Assembly: GCA_003640385.1 (NCBI GenBank)
Contig: RCAB01000237.1
Span: 32,319 to 96,318 of the forward strand
Source of the DNA: Setaria digitata
Taxonomy: Eukaryota > Nematoda > Chromadorea > Rhabditida > Setariidae
Length of the DNA stretch: 64,000 nucleotides
Reading direction: 5' to 3'
Below the pieces are notes generated by a model, which was not told the origin of the DNA, did not search any database, and saw nothing but the letters and a program-made list of their open reading frames with translations. The position numbers and the translations under genes are program-made. Positions 25,435-37,659 of the stretch are shown here, one piece after another; positions within the stretch are counted from its first letter, which is position 1, and each line of letters opens with the position of its first letter.

Positions 25435-27898
25435 TGTTATTATTATTATTATTTGTTATTATTATTATTATTGTCATTACTATTACTATTATTATGATTG
25501 TTTGATTATTATCAAAAAAGAACGTAATTATTTAGGCTTGGACACTTCTTGTTGACTTGATGTTTTCTTCGGTCCGTGATGGTTTCTATCAGGAATTACG
25601 TCGACAGAGACGTCGTTCTCCAACACATCCTAAAAGCTCAAGGGAATCGAGCATTAACAACGAATTTCGAGATGGTTGTTCGGATAATAGCTTAATAGAT
25701 TCTGCGAAATTTGGTATAAAATTAGAATAAATTTTGAATTTTATACAACCTTATTTTTTTCGTTTCCAAGAAAGATAAATTAAAAATTGAAAATTCATAA
25801 AACACAGCAAAGAATGTGAAATCATTTGGAGCTGAAGTTCATGCAAAGTTTCACTCTTTTATTAAGAGAGGTGAACTTCTTCAGACAATCCATCATCACC
25901 TTCGTGACCTAAATTTTATCCATTGATTCCTTATGAAGAAGAAGAAATAAAACTTCGGTAATCGATCATTACCATATTAATTAGAATCTAATACTCTTTT
26001 CAGAAGCTGACAACAGCGATAAAGAAATTGGTTATCACTGGGCCAGGTAAGAGTTTCATTCAGCACTTTTTTCGAAAATGAATGCTGAGGAGAAACTAGA
26101 CACTTCGTAGATTATCGCAGCACTAATGTTTGAAATGGAAAATTTTGCTAGAGTTCGATATGCCCCTAAATGATAACGATAACAACAAATTACTTGATTA
26201 GGAATCTAAAGGAAGTTTACAATATTGAAGCTTATTTTAATAAAAAGGAATAATTCAGCCAGTCTATTGATCGAGATCATCGACAGACATTCCGAGAATA
26301 CTGACTTGATTTTCTGGAATGTAAAATTTGCTATATAGCTTACGTTACAGTTGAAAAGTATTTCACTAAGATTAGTGATGCTGAAATCCTACTGAAAATC
26401 AACAATTATTGTTATTTGGAATATTCTCCGGATCAAATCAAAATTGCAATAATTTCATAAGTATAATATATCTTTGATGAGGTCTGAAAACAAAAAGAGT
26501 CCCGTCAAGAATTGCCATCTAATTAGTCAGTGGTTGACATTAATAAATTTCAGTCCGTTAGCTAGAAATATTCCAAATTCGTCAGTACCAACAGTTTCAA
26601 GGCCACTATTTCAAAAATCTAACTCTGCAAACAATTTTACAAAATTAGTTTCAACGACAGGATGTGGTTAATTTTCATCGACATTTTTTATCACTGTTTT
26701 GTTTTTCATCTTTTTATTTTTTAATTTTAATTTTTAAACTGCTAAAGTGTTGTCAAGGACTACTATATTAATGGAATATTAAATAGTAATTAATGATTAC
26801 TTCCATCAAATAAATCTTAACATGAAGCATACCAGCAAATGGTTCAATCATTAATTGACTGCATGTATTTTAACAATAAATTGATTATAATTTTATAACT
26901 TTTGAAATTAATATTAATCATGCACTCCCATAAATAGATGAAAATTTTGGAATTTAAAAATCAGAGTAATGATACGAAATTATTCATACATTCTTCTCTT
27001 TATAATTCTTTTGTTCATTCATTCATATAACAACATCATCCAAATTATCATGATAATGATTTGATAATCTTCTTGTAATAATTTCACTTTTTTAATGCTT
27101 TTATTTAGCTACTGTACGGATAAATTTAATGCACATAATATTCATTTTACTCATACCAATTTTTTTCTACTAAACGAAATTATATTTAATTTATAGAATC
27201 GGTGAATAATTATTATCGTAATTCCCAAATGGAACATATTAAGCGAACCACACGAGCTCGTACACCGGTCTTTCTTGATATTTATCAAAATTTCTACAAG
27301 ATAAATAGCAATATTACTTGTTGCTCCCTTCATATCATTTCGTTGCCATTCTCATCTATCGAAATTATCATTTTACTGATTATTTAATAATGAAAAAGAA
27401 ATTTGACTAGTTTCGAACGTCCGATTTACTCCATATAACGTAAATATAGGAAGCAAGAAATCCAACAAGAAAAATTATTTAATGGAAAATTAACATACAT
27501 TTTAATTAATTTTTTAGACTCATAATTCAATTAGCGGACAAACAAGTGGTCGAATTTTGAAAAACTCCACTGCGACAACTAATCACTATAGCAGTACGAA
27601 GTATATCATATCACCTTTCCATTCATTTGCTTTTAATTCCTTCCAGTAATTGCAACCTACTTGCAATACTTTCATCTTGATCATGTCCATTATGCAGGAA
27701 TGTATCAACACAATCATCTCAACCAATTATGCCAAAACCTTTCGATCCCAACAAAATTATCGACGATTTCATGAATGATCGGTACAAAGTTTGATTTTTA
27801 ACTCTACTGACCATTATGAAAAAAACTTTTCTTTTGTCTTCAACACATGTTCCAGATCACTTGCGTTTTTCAATACTACAAGGCTTACATATCTGTAA
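23383..27898 (+). CDS. Globin with N-myristoylation signal and long C-terminal tail
   Basis: Twelve phase-consistent exons: 23383-23446, 23650-23713, 24081-24170, 24414-24516, 24898-25056, 25536-25713, 26004-26046, 26554-26666, 27197-27267, 27518-27600, 27698-27781 and 27856-27898, giving 364 residues. The N-terminus MGQRNS fits the N-myristoylation pattern (Gly2, Ser6). The globin fold spans about 43-180: helix A REIIRNCFDKASD, a CD-region Phe72 in RSDFKAY, proximal haem-ligand His119 in QYGSMHVKL, then GFKPDFFA and the H-helix AWTLLVDLMFSSVRDGFY. These are hallmarks of the nematode glb family, whose acylated members are studied as membrane-bound redox or signalling globins rather than oxygen carriers. 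Residues 181-364 are a Ser/Thr/Asn/Arg-rich, probably disordered extension starting with an Arg cluster. The acceptor at 23379 may be a trans-splice site. The tail exons and the stop are less certain than the globin core; exon 11 could also read through to a stop at 27794. Confidence 0.88.
25351..25497. repeat. ATT/TTA microsatellite inside a globin intron
   Basis: Roughly 45 TTA units with occasional GTT or CAT interruptions. The tract ends about 38 bases before the exon at 25536, so it replaces most of the region where the branch point and polypyrimidine tract would be expected. It produces a meaningless poly-Tyr ORF. Confidence 0.95.
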
Positions 27899-29176
27899 GA
27901 TATTCATGGCCCTCCTTGAAACTCTTCTATCAAGACTGGGAAAATTCGAAACTTCGGAACGGAAAAGCAATATTACTTCTCTACCAACCATATTTCCTGG
28001 GTGCTTTATTTCATTCTGAAATAAAGAGGAAAAAAGCCCCTGAACATGCACCAGTTTAGCAATCCGTCATAATACCTGTGTATTATTCATCTGTTATGTG
28101 ATTCAGCACAGATTTTTGTAAAAACTTATTTGGATAACAAACTGATTTCAAATGAAAACAATTATACAACTTGTTCAAACTGACGAAGACTTCAAAAATA
28201 AAAACTTTCTTGCAGAACTATTTTAAAAAGTCACTGACATTACCAAAAGTAAATAATCTGGTTGACGATTCTTCATGAATCAATTATACACAGGCACTTG
28301 GTGCTCATAATCAAATTAGCTAATAAAAAAAGTCATGGCAGCCTGTCAATTGAAAAACATCATGTTCACAACCCAGACCCCATTCGATGCTCATAACAAA
28401 GTTACCAGAAAGTCGAGAATTCTCAGAAAGAATAATGAATTTTTTACCCCAATTTTCACACAATGATTGGAATTTATAGTATTCTTTAGTCCCATAGTCT
28501 CCTGGAAATGAATTAATTCAGCATCACAGTTGCCACAACTTAGCACAAAGTTCTCCCTGAGATAGTGAAATATCAGCAAATGAAAATAAATTTAGATTCT
28601 GCGGAGTTAAGAGAGTATGATTCCTACAAAACATTAACGAAGCATCATTCAAAACTTGATGATCACTTACCAATAAAGTGAGAACGAATTCTAAAACCTT
28701 ATTCAGAAGTCTTCTACGAATATATATTCTCCAGTACCGAAAAATATATAATTTTTAATCAATTCTGGTTAGCAATAAGAGAATCGAGATTTTCTTCAGC
28801 TACATATCTCAACTCGAACAGTTCATAAAATAGTAATTTGCATTATCTCTAATAGTAGTGCAACATGATATAAAATGTTTAAAGAAATGATTATGAAATT
28901 CAAAATGCGATAAAGTTTAAAAATGTCGACATCTAAAATGCTGAAAACCAAATTTCATGTACAATCCTAAGTCCAAAGCAAAATAATCAGCAAAATGGAA
29001 TGGATAAAAATTTATAAACAACCGACATCCACATTATCTAGATACCTTCTTATCTACATAAGATGCCATACAGGAAAATATCCTCCATGAAATGGGAAAT
29101 AATCACCATATTTACAAATAAAAAAAGAAAAAAATACAATTTGGAGTAGCTTACTTTCGGACTGCAAAATTTTCCA
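27899..29176. other. Convergent intergenic region between globin and SAP30
   Basis: Both neighbouring genes end here, so the region should hold two 3' UTRs. ORFs such as 27816-28019 and 27847-28059 (+) are out of phase with the globin model, and I do not support them. Nothing else is recognisable. Confidence 0.6.
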
Positions 29177-32100
29177 TTAAGAGTCACCAGTCGGATAATC
29201 CAGTTTATTTTTATGCATTTTGGCAACATGAAGAAAGTGAGCGATTGTTTCAAATGCTGGTGCATCAATTGTCTCGAAATGTTCCGGTATACCATCTAAT
29301 AGCTGCAACATGATTTCTGACCTGATTTCCAAGTTACGTCTATTAAAAGTCAGGCATTTAAAATATTTTACAGAAAAAATATAACATAAATATTGAATTA
29401 TTCAAGCAATAAGAAACACAGTGATACAAAAAGTAAACTGATTAAAGTGCCATTAATTAACTAACTTGAAGTTCGATGTTAAAAGTCAAACTCAAGAGAA
29501 AGTCATCATTAATAGGAGCCCTAATTTCAAGAATACATTTAATCAGAGAATTTCTGAGCAGTTTAAATAAAAAAGGCGTAAGTCTACCACATACTGCAGA
29601 AACTTCATTTCTACTTTTTTCTTTTTTGCACAAAGCAAATCAAAAGATTTCAAAAAAAAAAAAAAAAAAAACGCATGGGATATGCTAAAATTTTTTGTGA
29701 CATACAAAAAAAGACATACTTCAAAAAGAAAAAATTCACGGAACATTTCCTAATCGTTATCGCAATTCCTATTTGCTTCTATCATCATGCTCATCAAACT
29801 GCATATCACACATCTAAGTAACGAACTGTGGTAATATACAGTTGAATTTAAATTTTAAGACCTGTTGTTTTGTATTGGTGCTTGAACGATGGGGAAGATT
29901 GAAATATTTTTTGTAACGTCGTAAGGTAGTAGCCGAAAGAGCATGAAAAGGTACTTGTGGTGGCTGAAAAAGTAATTTTAGAAAGGAAAATTTTAGGCAC
30001 CAAAAAAGTCATTTCTATAACCATCATTTTTTCTCTATCCTTAGTGGTTACAAATATACTTCCCCTTTTTCTCCGTGATTGTAAAAAAATAACATTTTAA
30101 TTTCGTGAGCTAACTTCCACAACAAATTAAAGTATGAAATCAGCAGATATCTAACTACATCACTTTTCATCGCACTTGATGGATAGTGAAGATTTTATCT
30201 CTTCGAAATAAATGCTTTTGAACAGTCTGCAAGATTATCAAGTTTTTTTTTGACTAAATAAAAAGACAGAAAACTTAAATTCCACGAACTTCAGCCACTT
30301 GCTATCTTGTCCGCTGATAATTATACATGGATTTTGCTTGGAGGTAAAGGTTGCAACAACTAACTACTTTAGTGTACTATTTATTAATTAACAAGATTTT
30401 GAGCTCGATGTTTTATATTTTATTTTTGAACTAAAAAAAATTTACAGCTGATGTTGTTGCTCCTTCTCCTGATGCTGACGCATTCACTTCCTCATCTGGC
30501 TTCATCGTGTGAAAATCTGTACTCATGAATGGCCAAATCCCAGTCAGTACACCAACACTAAAACGCGCTTATAAAAATAAAATTCTTTCATAAAACGGTG
30601 ATTTCAATACAAATCTCCAGCATGTAAAAACATACTTTGGAGCTTCATCTTCGCTCGTTTCAGCATCACCACCACTTGTTCCTGCTCGTCCTTTCTGAAA
30701 CTTGAGAGGTCATGAAACGGAATGGAAATGTGTCTGCGCCACAGCTGTTCAGTGCATGTGATATCATGTATAAATAATGTAAACGCAAACCTTTTTCTTT
30801 TTCTTCTTTTGCATTTCACGCGCAGCCATTAACTGCTCAAAATCTTTCATATAACTCTGGAAAAATGAATATATGTAAAAAATGAATGTATTAGCAAGTT
30901 ATTTATCACCTGCCAACAAATTAAGAAGTCTGAAAAGATAGGAAAATCTCATAAAAGCAACTCACTCTTGTCAATGGGTCATTTTTGAAAGCTTGAAATT
31001 CATCCTCCGTAATTTCAGTTGCCAAGTATTTGGTAAGATCTCTTGCTGCATAACTCTCATTGGGTTTTAACTTTGGTTCATGCATAATAACACGATAGTG
31101 AAACAAACATGTGTACCAATGTCCTCTCTGCAAAGATTAATGCTCAATTCAAAATGACGATTTTCAAAAATCATTAAAAATTTGATAGGAACTACAAACC
31201 GTGACCGTGAAAAGAAACCACATGGAAAAGATAAAATATAAGTTCTCACCGTTTTTACAACAAAAATAATTTACAACATGCTTAAGAACATACAAATAAA
31301 AAACACAGCAATAAAAATAATTACCCCCTTATTATATGCAAATGGAAGATTCTTTTTCAGTGCCTTCTGTCGCAATTTATTGCTAAACCAAATACCAAAT
31401 GCTGGACGACCACAAGCAAAGGCTTTTCCGCCAGACATAGTTGCCAAACAACAACAAGCTTTCGCTTCTAGAGCAGCCTGATCAAGATCAGACCAATTAG
31501 TACTGCCTAAAAAGGATTGCTACCATATAACAGAAAAAGGTTAACCATTCATTTTTGGAAGGGAAAGGTTTTTGACATCCAGCTGAACTTGACTTTGTCC
31601 CTTAATTCATAAGGCAGTCAAAATCATTTTCATTTACACAGCTTATGCATTCCGATGCCATATAATTTAATTATTGATCTTGTTCTCAACCACTGTTCTC
31701 TTTTTAGATTCGAACGCATTTAATTCCAGCTAAATACGATCTATGTCTGGATACAGAGAACTGATATTGCCCACCCCTAGCACTGTAATTTTTCTCATTT
31801 AATATCTGCTAACTAATCTTTGTTCCTTCATAATTTAATCATAAATGAGAGAAATGAAAAAGGAGAAGCCAAAAGATTAGTTCCTTCATAGCTGAATGTG
31901 AAATGCTGCAACAATAAAATGGAATCTCTGGTGCTTTCTTAAATTGGCAGTAGAAAGTATGAGAACAAGAAGTAGTAACGTAATTAATAGGAACCTGAAG
32001 ATTCCGAGTCATCGCTGGATGTTTCCTCTGCTTCTTCTTCTGCAATGTCCGATTCATCATCACGTAATTGTTGACGTGGCATCTCTGCACTTGGAAGTTC

Positions 32101-32890
32101 AGGTCGACTTATACCACTCGTTCCCACCTCATCTGAATTTTTCCAAACGTTCGTTCTTTCGGAAGCAAATCTCAATAGTATCATTTACAAGTAGTATCAC
32201 TATATATCTTTCCCATAATTCTTATTTCCCCGATCACTTATTCTAGATTTATTGAAACTGCAAAAACATCTTCCACAACACATCGTCTGCCAGACTAAAC
32301 ACTACCAATCCAGTTAAAAATAAACCAAATATAAAACTCATCAACACAATAGTTATTTATGGAGAATTAATTCTACATTAGATAAATAACATATAACCAA
32401 TTCCTTAACTAAACTAACCTGGAACATTTCCAGATGTAGTAATGACTGCAGATGCTGATGTACTCGAGATTCCTGGTTGTAACTTATACTTCTGTCTCAG
32501 CTGTTGTTTTTTTGGCTGTTGCTTCTTCTGTTGCTGCTGCTGTTGTTGCTGTTGTTGTGGTTGTTGTTGTTGTTGTTGTTGTTGTTGAAGAAGCAACCGC
32601 TGTTGCCACTGCATATGCTCTTGTTGCCGTTGCAGCTGTAACTGTTGCTCTGCTTGAGCTAGCAACTCCAGTCGTTGTTGTTCTTGCGCCATCTCACGTT
32701 GCCTTTTTTCAAATTCATCTCGAACACGCTTCTTGTAAGGGTAACTCATTGAATTACTGTTGTTATTAGTAGTAACAGAAGTATCGCTATTAGTAGTCGT
32801 AATAATAGCAGTAACTGCCGATGTGACACTGATTGATGCCTTAGCTGTTACTGACGCCGAAAGTTTTGGTTCCAACATCGGGCAAGACAT
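29177..32890 (-). CDS. SAP30: SAP30 homologue, Sin3/HDAC corepressor subunit
   Basis: Nine minus-strand exons, all in phase: 32890-32419, 32132-31995, 31506-31325, 31127-30966, 30856-30791, 30694-30636, 30557-30446, 29963-29862 and 29302-29177, giving 472 residues. Two family landmarks are clear. The SAP30 zinc finger occupies about 221-274, with Cys221-223, FACGRPAFG (Cys235), then HWYTCLFH (Cys271, His274). The C-terminal Sin3-binding domain (about 406-468) reads TTLRRYKKYFNLPHR and later IPEHFE and HFLHVAKMHKNKLDY. SAP30 bridges Sin3 and histone deacetylases in the nucleus. The protein is about twice the length of vertebrate SAP30. The extra parts are a 160-residue N-terminus rich in Ser/Thr/Asn and then Gln (a poly-Q tract near 105-125), an acidic linker (about 180-203), a Lys run ending at 340 and a low-complexity insert before the Sin3-binding domain. 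Boundaries of the last two introns were chosen by phase and family spacing. Confidence 0.9.
32520..32588 (-). repeat. Poly-glutamine CAG/CAA tract in SAP30 exon 1
   Basis: On the minus strand CAA and CAG codons encode about twenty consecutive Gln broken by one Pro and followed by Lys/Gln. The coding strand is mostly CAA, a length-variable triplet repeat that could differ between isolates. The opposite strand reads as a spurious Val-rich ORF. Confidence 0.85.
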
Positions 32891-32927
32891 CCTTATCTAC
32901 TTTTTTTTCTGCCACAGAATTTTCCTG

Positions 32928-32958
<31 letters not shown>

Positions 32959-33294
32959 TCACATATCGAGAAATAATTTTAGCCTTTGACATATAATCAC
33001 AATCTCAAAAAATTTGCAAAATTTCCAATGAAGTAATTTTCCAAGCTTTTTTTCATTTTTGTTTTCTTTATTCAACAGATGATTCGTTTCTCATACTTTT
33101 CTACATCATCATTAGCCCAGTAATATTTGACATGATACACGAGTAATTTTCGTATAACTTGCAAAGCTGAAAGAAAACGATGACAGGTGGCTAATTAAAT
33201 AAAGCAAGCAAGCCAATAAGAAAATTGCGCATGCTAAACACATCTCGTGTTTCGTCTTAACATTAAATCTGATCGCATTTTGCAACTTACTTAC

Positions 33295-33365
33295 CTTTTG
33301 TGAATCTACCCGGTAAGCGATTCGAATTTCGCGGTGTAAACTTCGGGAACTAGCACCTCATTCAT
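33295..33365 (-). promoter_or_regulatory. SAP30 5'-UTR exon with a 19-codon upstream ORF
   Basis: A perfect donor (AAAAG/GTAAGTAAG) ends an upstream exon at 33295, and a T-rich TTTTCAG acceptor opens the next exon at 32924, 34 bases before the SAP30 ATG. So the leader is cis-spliced. Within the upstream exon an ATG at 33365 in good context opens a uORF, MNEVLVPEVYTAKFESLTG, which stops at 33306 before the donor. The true 5' end of the exon is unknown. The exon structure is seen in sequence; translational control by the uORF is inference. Confidence 0.55.
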
Positions 33366-35104
33366 GTTTTGGAAGATGAATGAGATTGGAAGACTTAGCT
33401 ATATTTACTGATTTTCAACAAATTAAAATTTCGGTAAAAATTTTAAGCTTAAATTTCAATCTGCATTTCATTGCGATACATTATATTGGAGATTCGATAA
33501 ACTTGTGGCTTCTAAACATTCAAAAGAACAAGAAGGAACGACAGGAAAAAGGCCTCGAGATCAAAATAAAATCTACTAACAGTAGCGGAAGCATACGGGG
33601 GAGAGTAACAAAAAAAAAAAAAAAAATTTATGCGTTTGTAAGCATCAACAAAGTATACAGATGATAAGGATGGGTTTGTATCCGAACTACTCACAATAAA
33701 AGAAACGGAAAAGTTCATATCGAATCTCTCCAACCAGTAGGCAAACAACCATTGAACAGTACAAGCAAGTATTACCAAAATTAAAAACTAATCAATAATG
33801 ATGAGAAAGGGTAAAAATAATACGGACGACAATTACACCAAACAAACTGTTAAAATTAATAGTTAGCTCGAATGTTCCATACAAGAGTTAAATTTCTGTG
33901 AACACTTTATGAGTATACCTGATATCATCTACTGAAGGTCAAGTACGATGAAAAGGTATACGGAATAAGAACAAAATTACCAATATCTCTGATTAATAAC
34001 GATAAGAAAGAGCTAAATAATAAGAACGACAAACAGTGCGAATCAAACTCTACAGATTGTTGGTTAGTAACGACGACTGTAATACAAGGAGCTATGGTCA
34101 TTGGTCAATGATTGATAAGAGCGAGGACGAAAACTAATTAGCAATTTCAAACATTAAAGGTCACAAAAATGTCGTAATTTCACTGACAACAATTTAAATG
34201 TTTGAATCAGATAGCCGTGGTTAAATAAATAACACAAATGATAATTACCTCCAAAAACATCAATTAAAATACCGTAAAACACAGTACCATAAGTTGCGCG
34301 AAACTGGAAACAACTGAAACTGAAATTTAACGATCAGCCGATATTTCCGTAAAATACGGACACATACACACAATGCAACTGAATAGAACAGGTTCAGTCG
34401 GCTAATCTGCTAATATTGTAGGACTGCGTGTTTGATTGCGCTAACGTAGACTACGTAGCAAAGGTTACTCTTCACGTGTGCAGATCTATGCGTTTTTTAT
34501 GTCAACATGATGCCAAATAAATATTGTCATCATTATTTGATGAATTTTATATCTGTCATTGGATTTAAGTCATGACACTTTTTAAATCTATCAAAATTAC
34601 TTTTGTGAAATATGACTAATTTAATAAAATTCATAGGAAGCACAGATTTGTAGCTTAAATCACCATCCTTTAATAGTGTCTATAACATAGTTCTACAGTT
34701 AACCCTTTGTATAGAAGCTTGCCGTCCTATATTTCATGTTAGAGCAGTAATTTTTTTTTTCACTTTTTTTTTCCATGTAAAATAATAAATTGGCAGTGAT
34801 TAATTAAGATTTTCATGTGCCAACAAGTTGGCATTTGGAATTTCTCTGAAACAAAATCAGATATTTCGGAATGATGAATCCAAATTATGGCAGTATATGC
34901 TTTTTGTACAAAGTTGACTTGTTTTATGAAAATAAGCATGAAAAGCTTGGGTCCAAATCAGTTCCTTAATTTTTATGCTAAAGAGCTATTTTCAGGTGAA
35001 ATACTCGTTGTGGCGCAAATCGATCACATCCTTCTTACTTCACTGGTGTAAAACTTGTTTAATTATCTTTAGAGTTCTGGTGAATAGCTTCCGTAAGGCA
35101 TATA
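33366..35104. other. Divergent intergenic region between SAP30 and canopy
   Basis: It should contain the promoters of both genes. An acceptor at 35072, 32 bases before the canopy ATG, can take a spliced leader or a 5'-UTR exon. ORFs here (33380-33664, 33512-33778) are AT-rich and unsupported. No other structure was recognised. Confidence 0.55.
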
Positions 35105-36834
35105 ATGTGGATATTGATCAGCATTCTTTTATCACTTCTCACAGAATGCTTTGCAATTTCGATGACCAGTACCACGTGTGGAGGTAAATAGAAAGTTTGA
35201 TATTGGAACTGCTCAGAAATCAGAATTATAGCGATTTCAATACGGTGCGTTACAAACCTCACAATTACGAACTGTGGTATAATTTGGAACGAATATGTAG
35301 CTTGACTTATCTCTAGAAGAATTTCGATGATACCGCTATGTTCTGTGATAATTAGCTCCTCATATAGAATAGACAGATCTAGCTGATACTGGTCTCCACT
35401 TTCCATTTCCGGAGAAGTGTTTTATATTGTTTGGAAAGTTAAAAGGATTTAATTTTTTTATTTAGCCTGTACGATGATTGTAACTGAACTGGAAATAAAG
35501 ATTGCCGAGATGGAGGAAAAAATACGAGGAAAAGGTGATGACCGATCCAGTAAAAGGAAGGATCAGGAGACTTCAAACAAAGTATTACACTTGAAATTAT
35601 AAAATAATTTGTTCTCTAACGATAGTAAGCATTCCTTTTCGTTTCAAAAGTTCGACTCCAAAAATTGACATTATTTTTGTTTTTTTTTGACTTTGATTGA
35701 AAGCTAACGGATGATCATAATGGATGGCAGTCTCTCATGTCGAATTCTAAATATTTTGGGAGGGAAAGAAAGAATAATTGAAAAAAGGTTATTATTTATT
35801 GCAAGAATAAACTTTTCAAAATAACTTCAAATATTAAATGGTTTTTTTTGCAAAGTAGTACTGACGCTGGATATCATTACCACACTGGTTGCCATTAAAG
35901 GGGTCATTATTGAGATCGGAAATTCAACTGTCGGAAGCCTTGGAAACGATCTGTGTTAAAACTGCAGAATGGACAACTGTGGTACATCCTCGGACCGGAA
36001 AAGGTGTTTATGCACGTCGTCCAACACTGAAATTGAAAGAAGTACACAATCATCCAACCATCCATCAGTTCGAAGATGCGGTATTTATCAACTAGTTCAC
36101 CATGGATAAATTTCTCTTCTTCCTTAAATCAAAACTATAATTTTTTATTTTCTGGGAACATTTTTACGTCAACAGTTATTTTTTCTTTTTTCTTCTTTCT
36201 CTTGCAACTAATTGTAGTTGTCTTTTAAACCAAAGAAAGATATGAAGAGAAGAAATGATGGAATTTTTCACTGCTATTTTTCTATTTTTATCATTGTATT
36301 AAACATTCCATGTCTTTCAGTGCAGTGATTTTCTTGATTCTTATGAGGACGAACTACTTACATTTGCACGCAAAAAACACGAAGAACCAGTGCGTCATTT
36401 CTGCTATGAAAAAATAAGTTGGTGCAATTGATCTGTTGAATTTTTGCAATTTGCCACCTTTCTCCAATTTTTTTTTTTTTTTTTAAAGTCTTTTATTTAA
36501 GTATTCGGTTTACTCCTTTCTTTTTCCTAGTTATACAATTTATGTTTCGGCTGACTTGACTTATTCCTCCCAATTCATTTCTAGTCCGAGTAAAGAACTG
36601 ACTGTTTCTTCGTTCTGAATTGGAAAACTGAAGTGAAATTAACTAAACAAATTTGCAATTTGGTTTGACCAATGTTTCCTTTCAGAAGTATGTACAGCTG
36701 TTGACGTTATGCCAATGACGGATGAAGAATCAGGAAAGGCGCAAATTTTGAGTGATGAAGACAAAGAAAAAAAAGTGGAAGAAGCACTCGAAAAGATGAA
36801 AAGCAATCATAGAGTTATGGGTAATGAACTCTGA
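35105..36834 (+). CDS. Canopy family (CNPY2-like) ER saposin-fold protein
   Basis: Five exons in phase: 35105-35183, 35466-35581, 35901-36080, 36321-36417 and 36686-36834, giving 206 residues. A signal peptide (about 1-19, core ILISILLSLL) is followed by the canopy signature: CGAC (Cys25, Cys28) leading into VTELEIKIAEME, then RSEIQLSEALETIC (Cys83), then ACSDFLDSYEDELL (Cys126), HFC (Cys153) and KVC (Cys160). Six cysteines in saposin-like spacing and the SE..L.E.LE..C and YEDEL motifs define DUF3456/canopy proteins. These are ER-resident helpers in folding or trafficking of receptors such as Toll-like, LDL and FGF receptors. The C-terminus is GNEL, close to but weaker than the usual KDEL/HDEL retrieval signal. 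The acceptor of exon 3 (ATTAAAG) was chosen by phase and is the weakest boundary. Transcribed away from SAP30; eng-1 follows on the same strand. Confidence 0.85.
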
Positions 36835-37659
36835 AGTAAAATTCAGCTACTATTATTTTATTTTCTTTCTTTTTATATGTTTTCTGTTTGTTTATTTTCG
36901 TATATCACATTTCCGCTCGTTTGTTTTGCTTTTTCATATTTCTCAGTATGCGGTGTTTTCGTGTGTGTCTCTTTATTTTCTGCAAAATTAATGGATTTTA
37001 AGTTAAAGCACAATAGTATCCAGCCAGTTGACTTTTCTTTTCGATCCTTTGTACATTTATTGCACGTTTAATACGGAGTGTCTTGGATTCTTTCAGATTA
37101 TTGAGGATGTGATTATCTTTTTTTTTACAAGTATTTAATTAAACAAGATTTTCTATTCATTCTATGGTTTCGTGTTCTCCTTTTCTATTTATGGCTTTAA
37201 AAGTTTATTACATCATGAGCAAAATGACTTATATGAGAGTTCGTAAATGATCGTACCCGCAAAATTAGCCTTTGTGTTATATGGTTAATTCATTCCCTGT
37301 GATTTTTTTGCATGCCTAATTTATTTCGTTGTTGTTTTCACTACTTAACATCTACAAAATTGGCTCACAGTTTTAGCCGGCGAACTATTCCAATCGCGAT
37401 TATCCTTGGCTGATATTCGATGTTTTTTCTAACCTGCTTAAAGTTTCTGGAAATATAGGCCACTCTGTCTTAATGCTCCTTCATTTTTTCGATATGAGAT
37501 CTCGCTTGGATATTGAAAATTTCAGCTAATTTGACGATGCTGTTAACGAATAATACAGTTTTCTGAATGAATATAAATTAGAGAATTTTTTTTATTGTGG
37601 TATTTTATCGCTTTGAAAAATAAATCTAGGAGACAGGTGGTGCTTTACCTTTGTAACTA

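Noticed and set aside
25311..25505. Poly-Tyr/Ile ORF
   Set aside because: It is a translation of the TTA microsatellite.
27816..28059. Overlapping + ORFs after the globin exons
   Set aside because: The phase from the preceding exon reads through 27856-27898 to a stop in another frame.
32452..32996. Val/Ala-rich + ORFs
   Set aside because: They are the antisense of the SAP30 poly-Q and Thr/Ser exon 1.
35059..35406. 115-codon minus ORF
   Set aside because: It lies antisense to canopy exon 1 and intron 1; the + strand has a signal peptide and phase-matched exons with a known fold.
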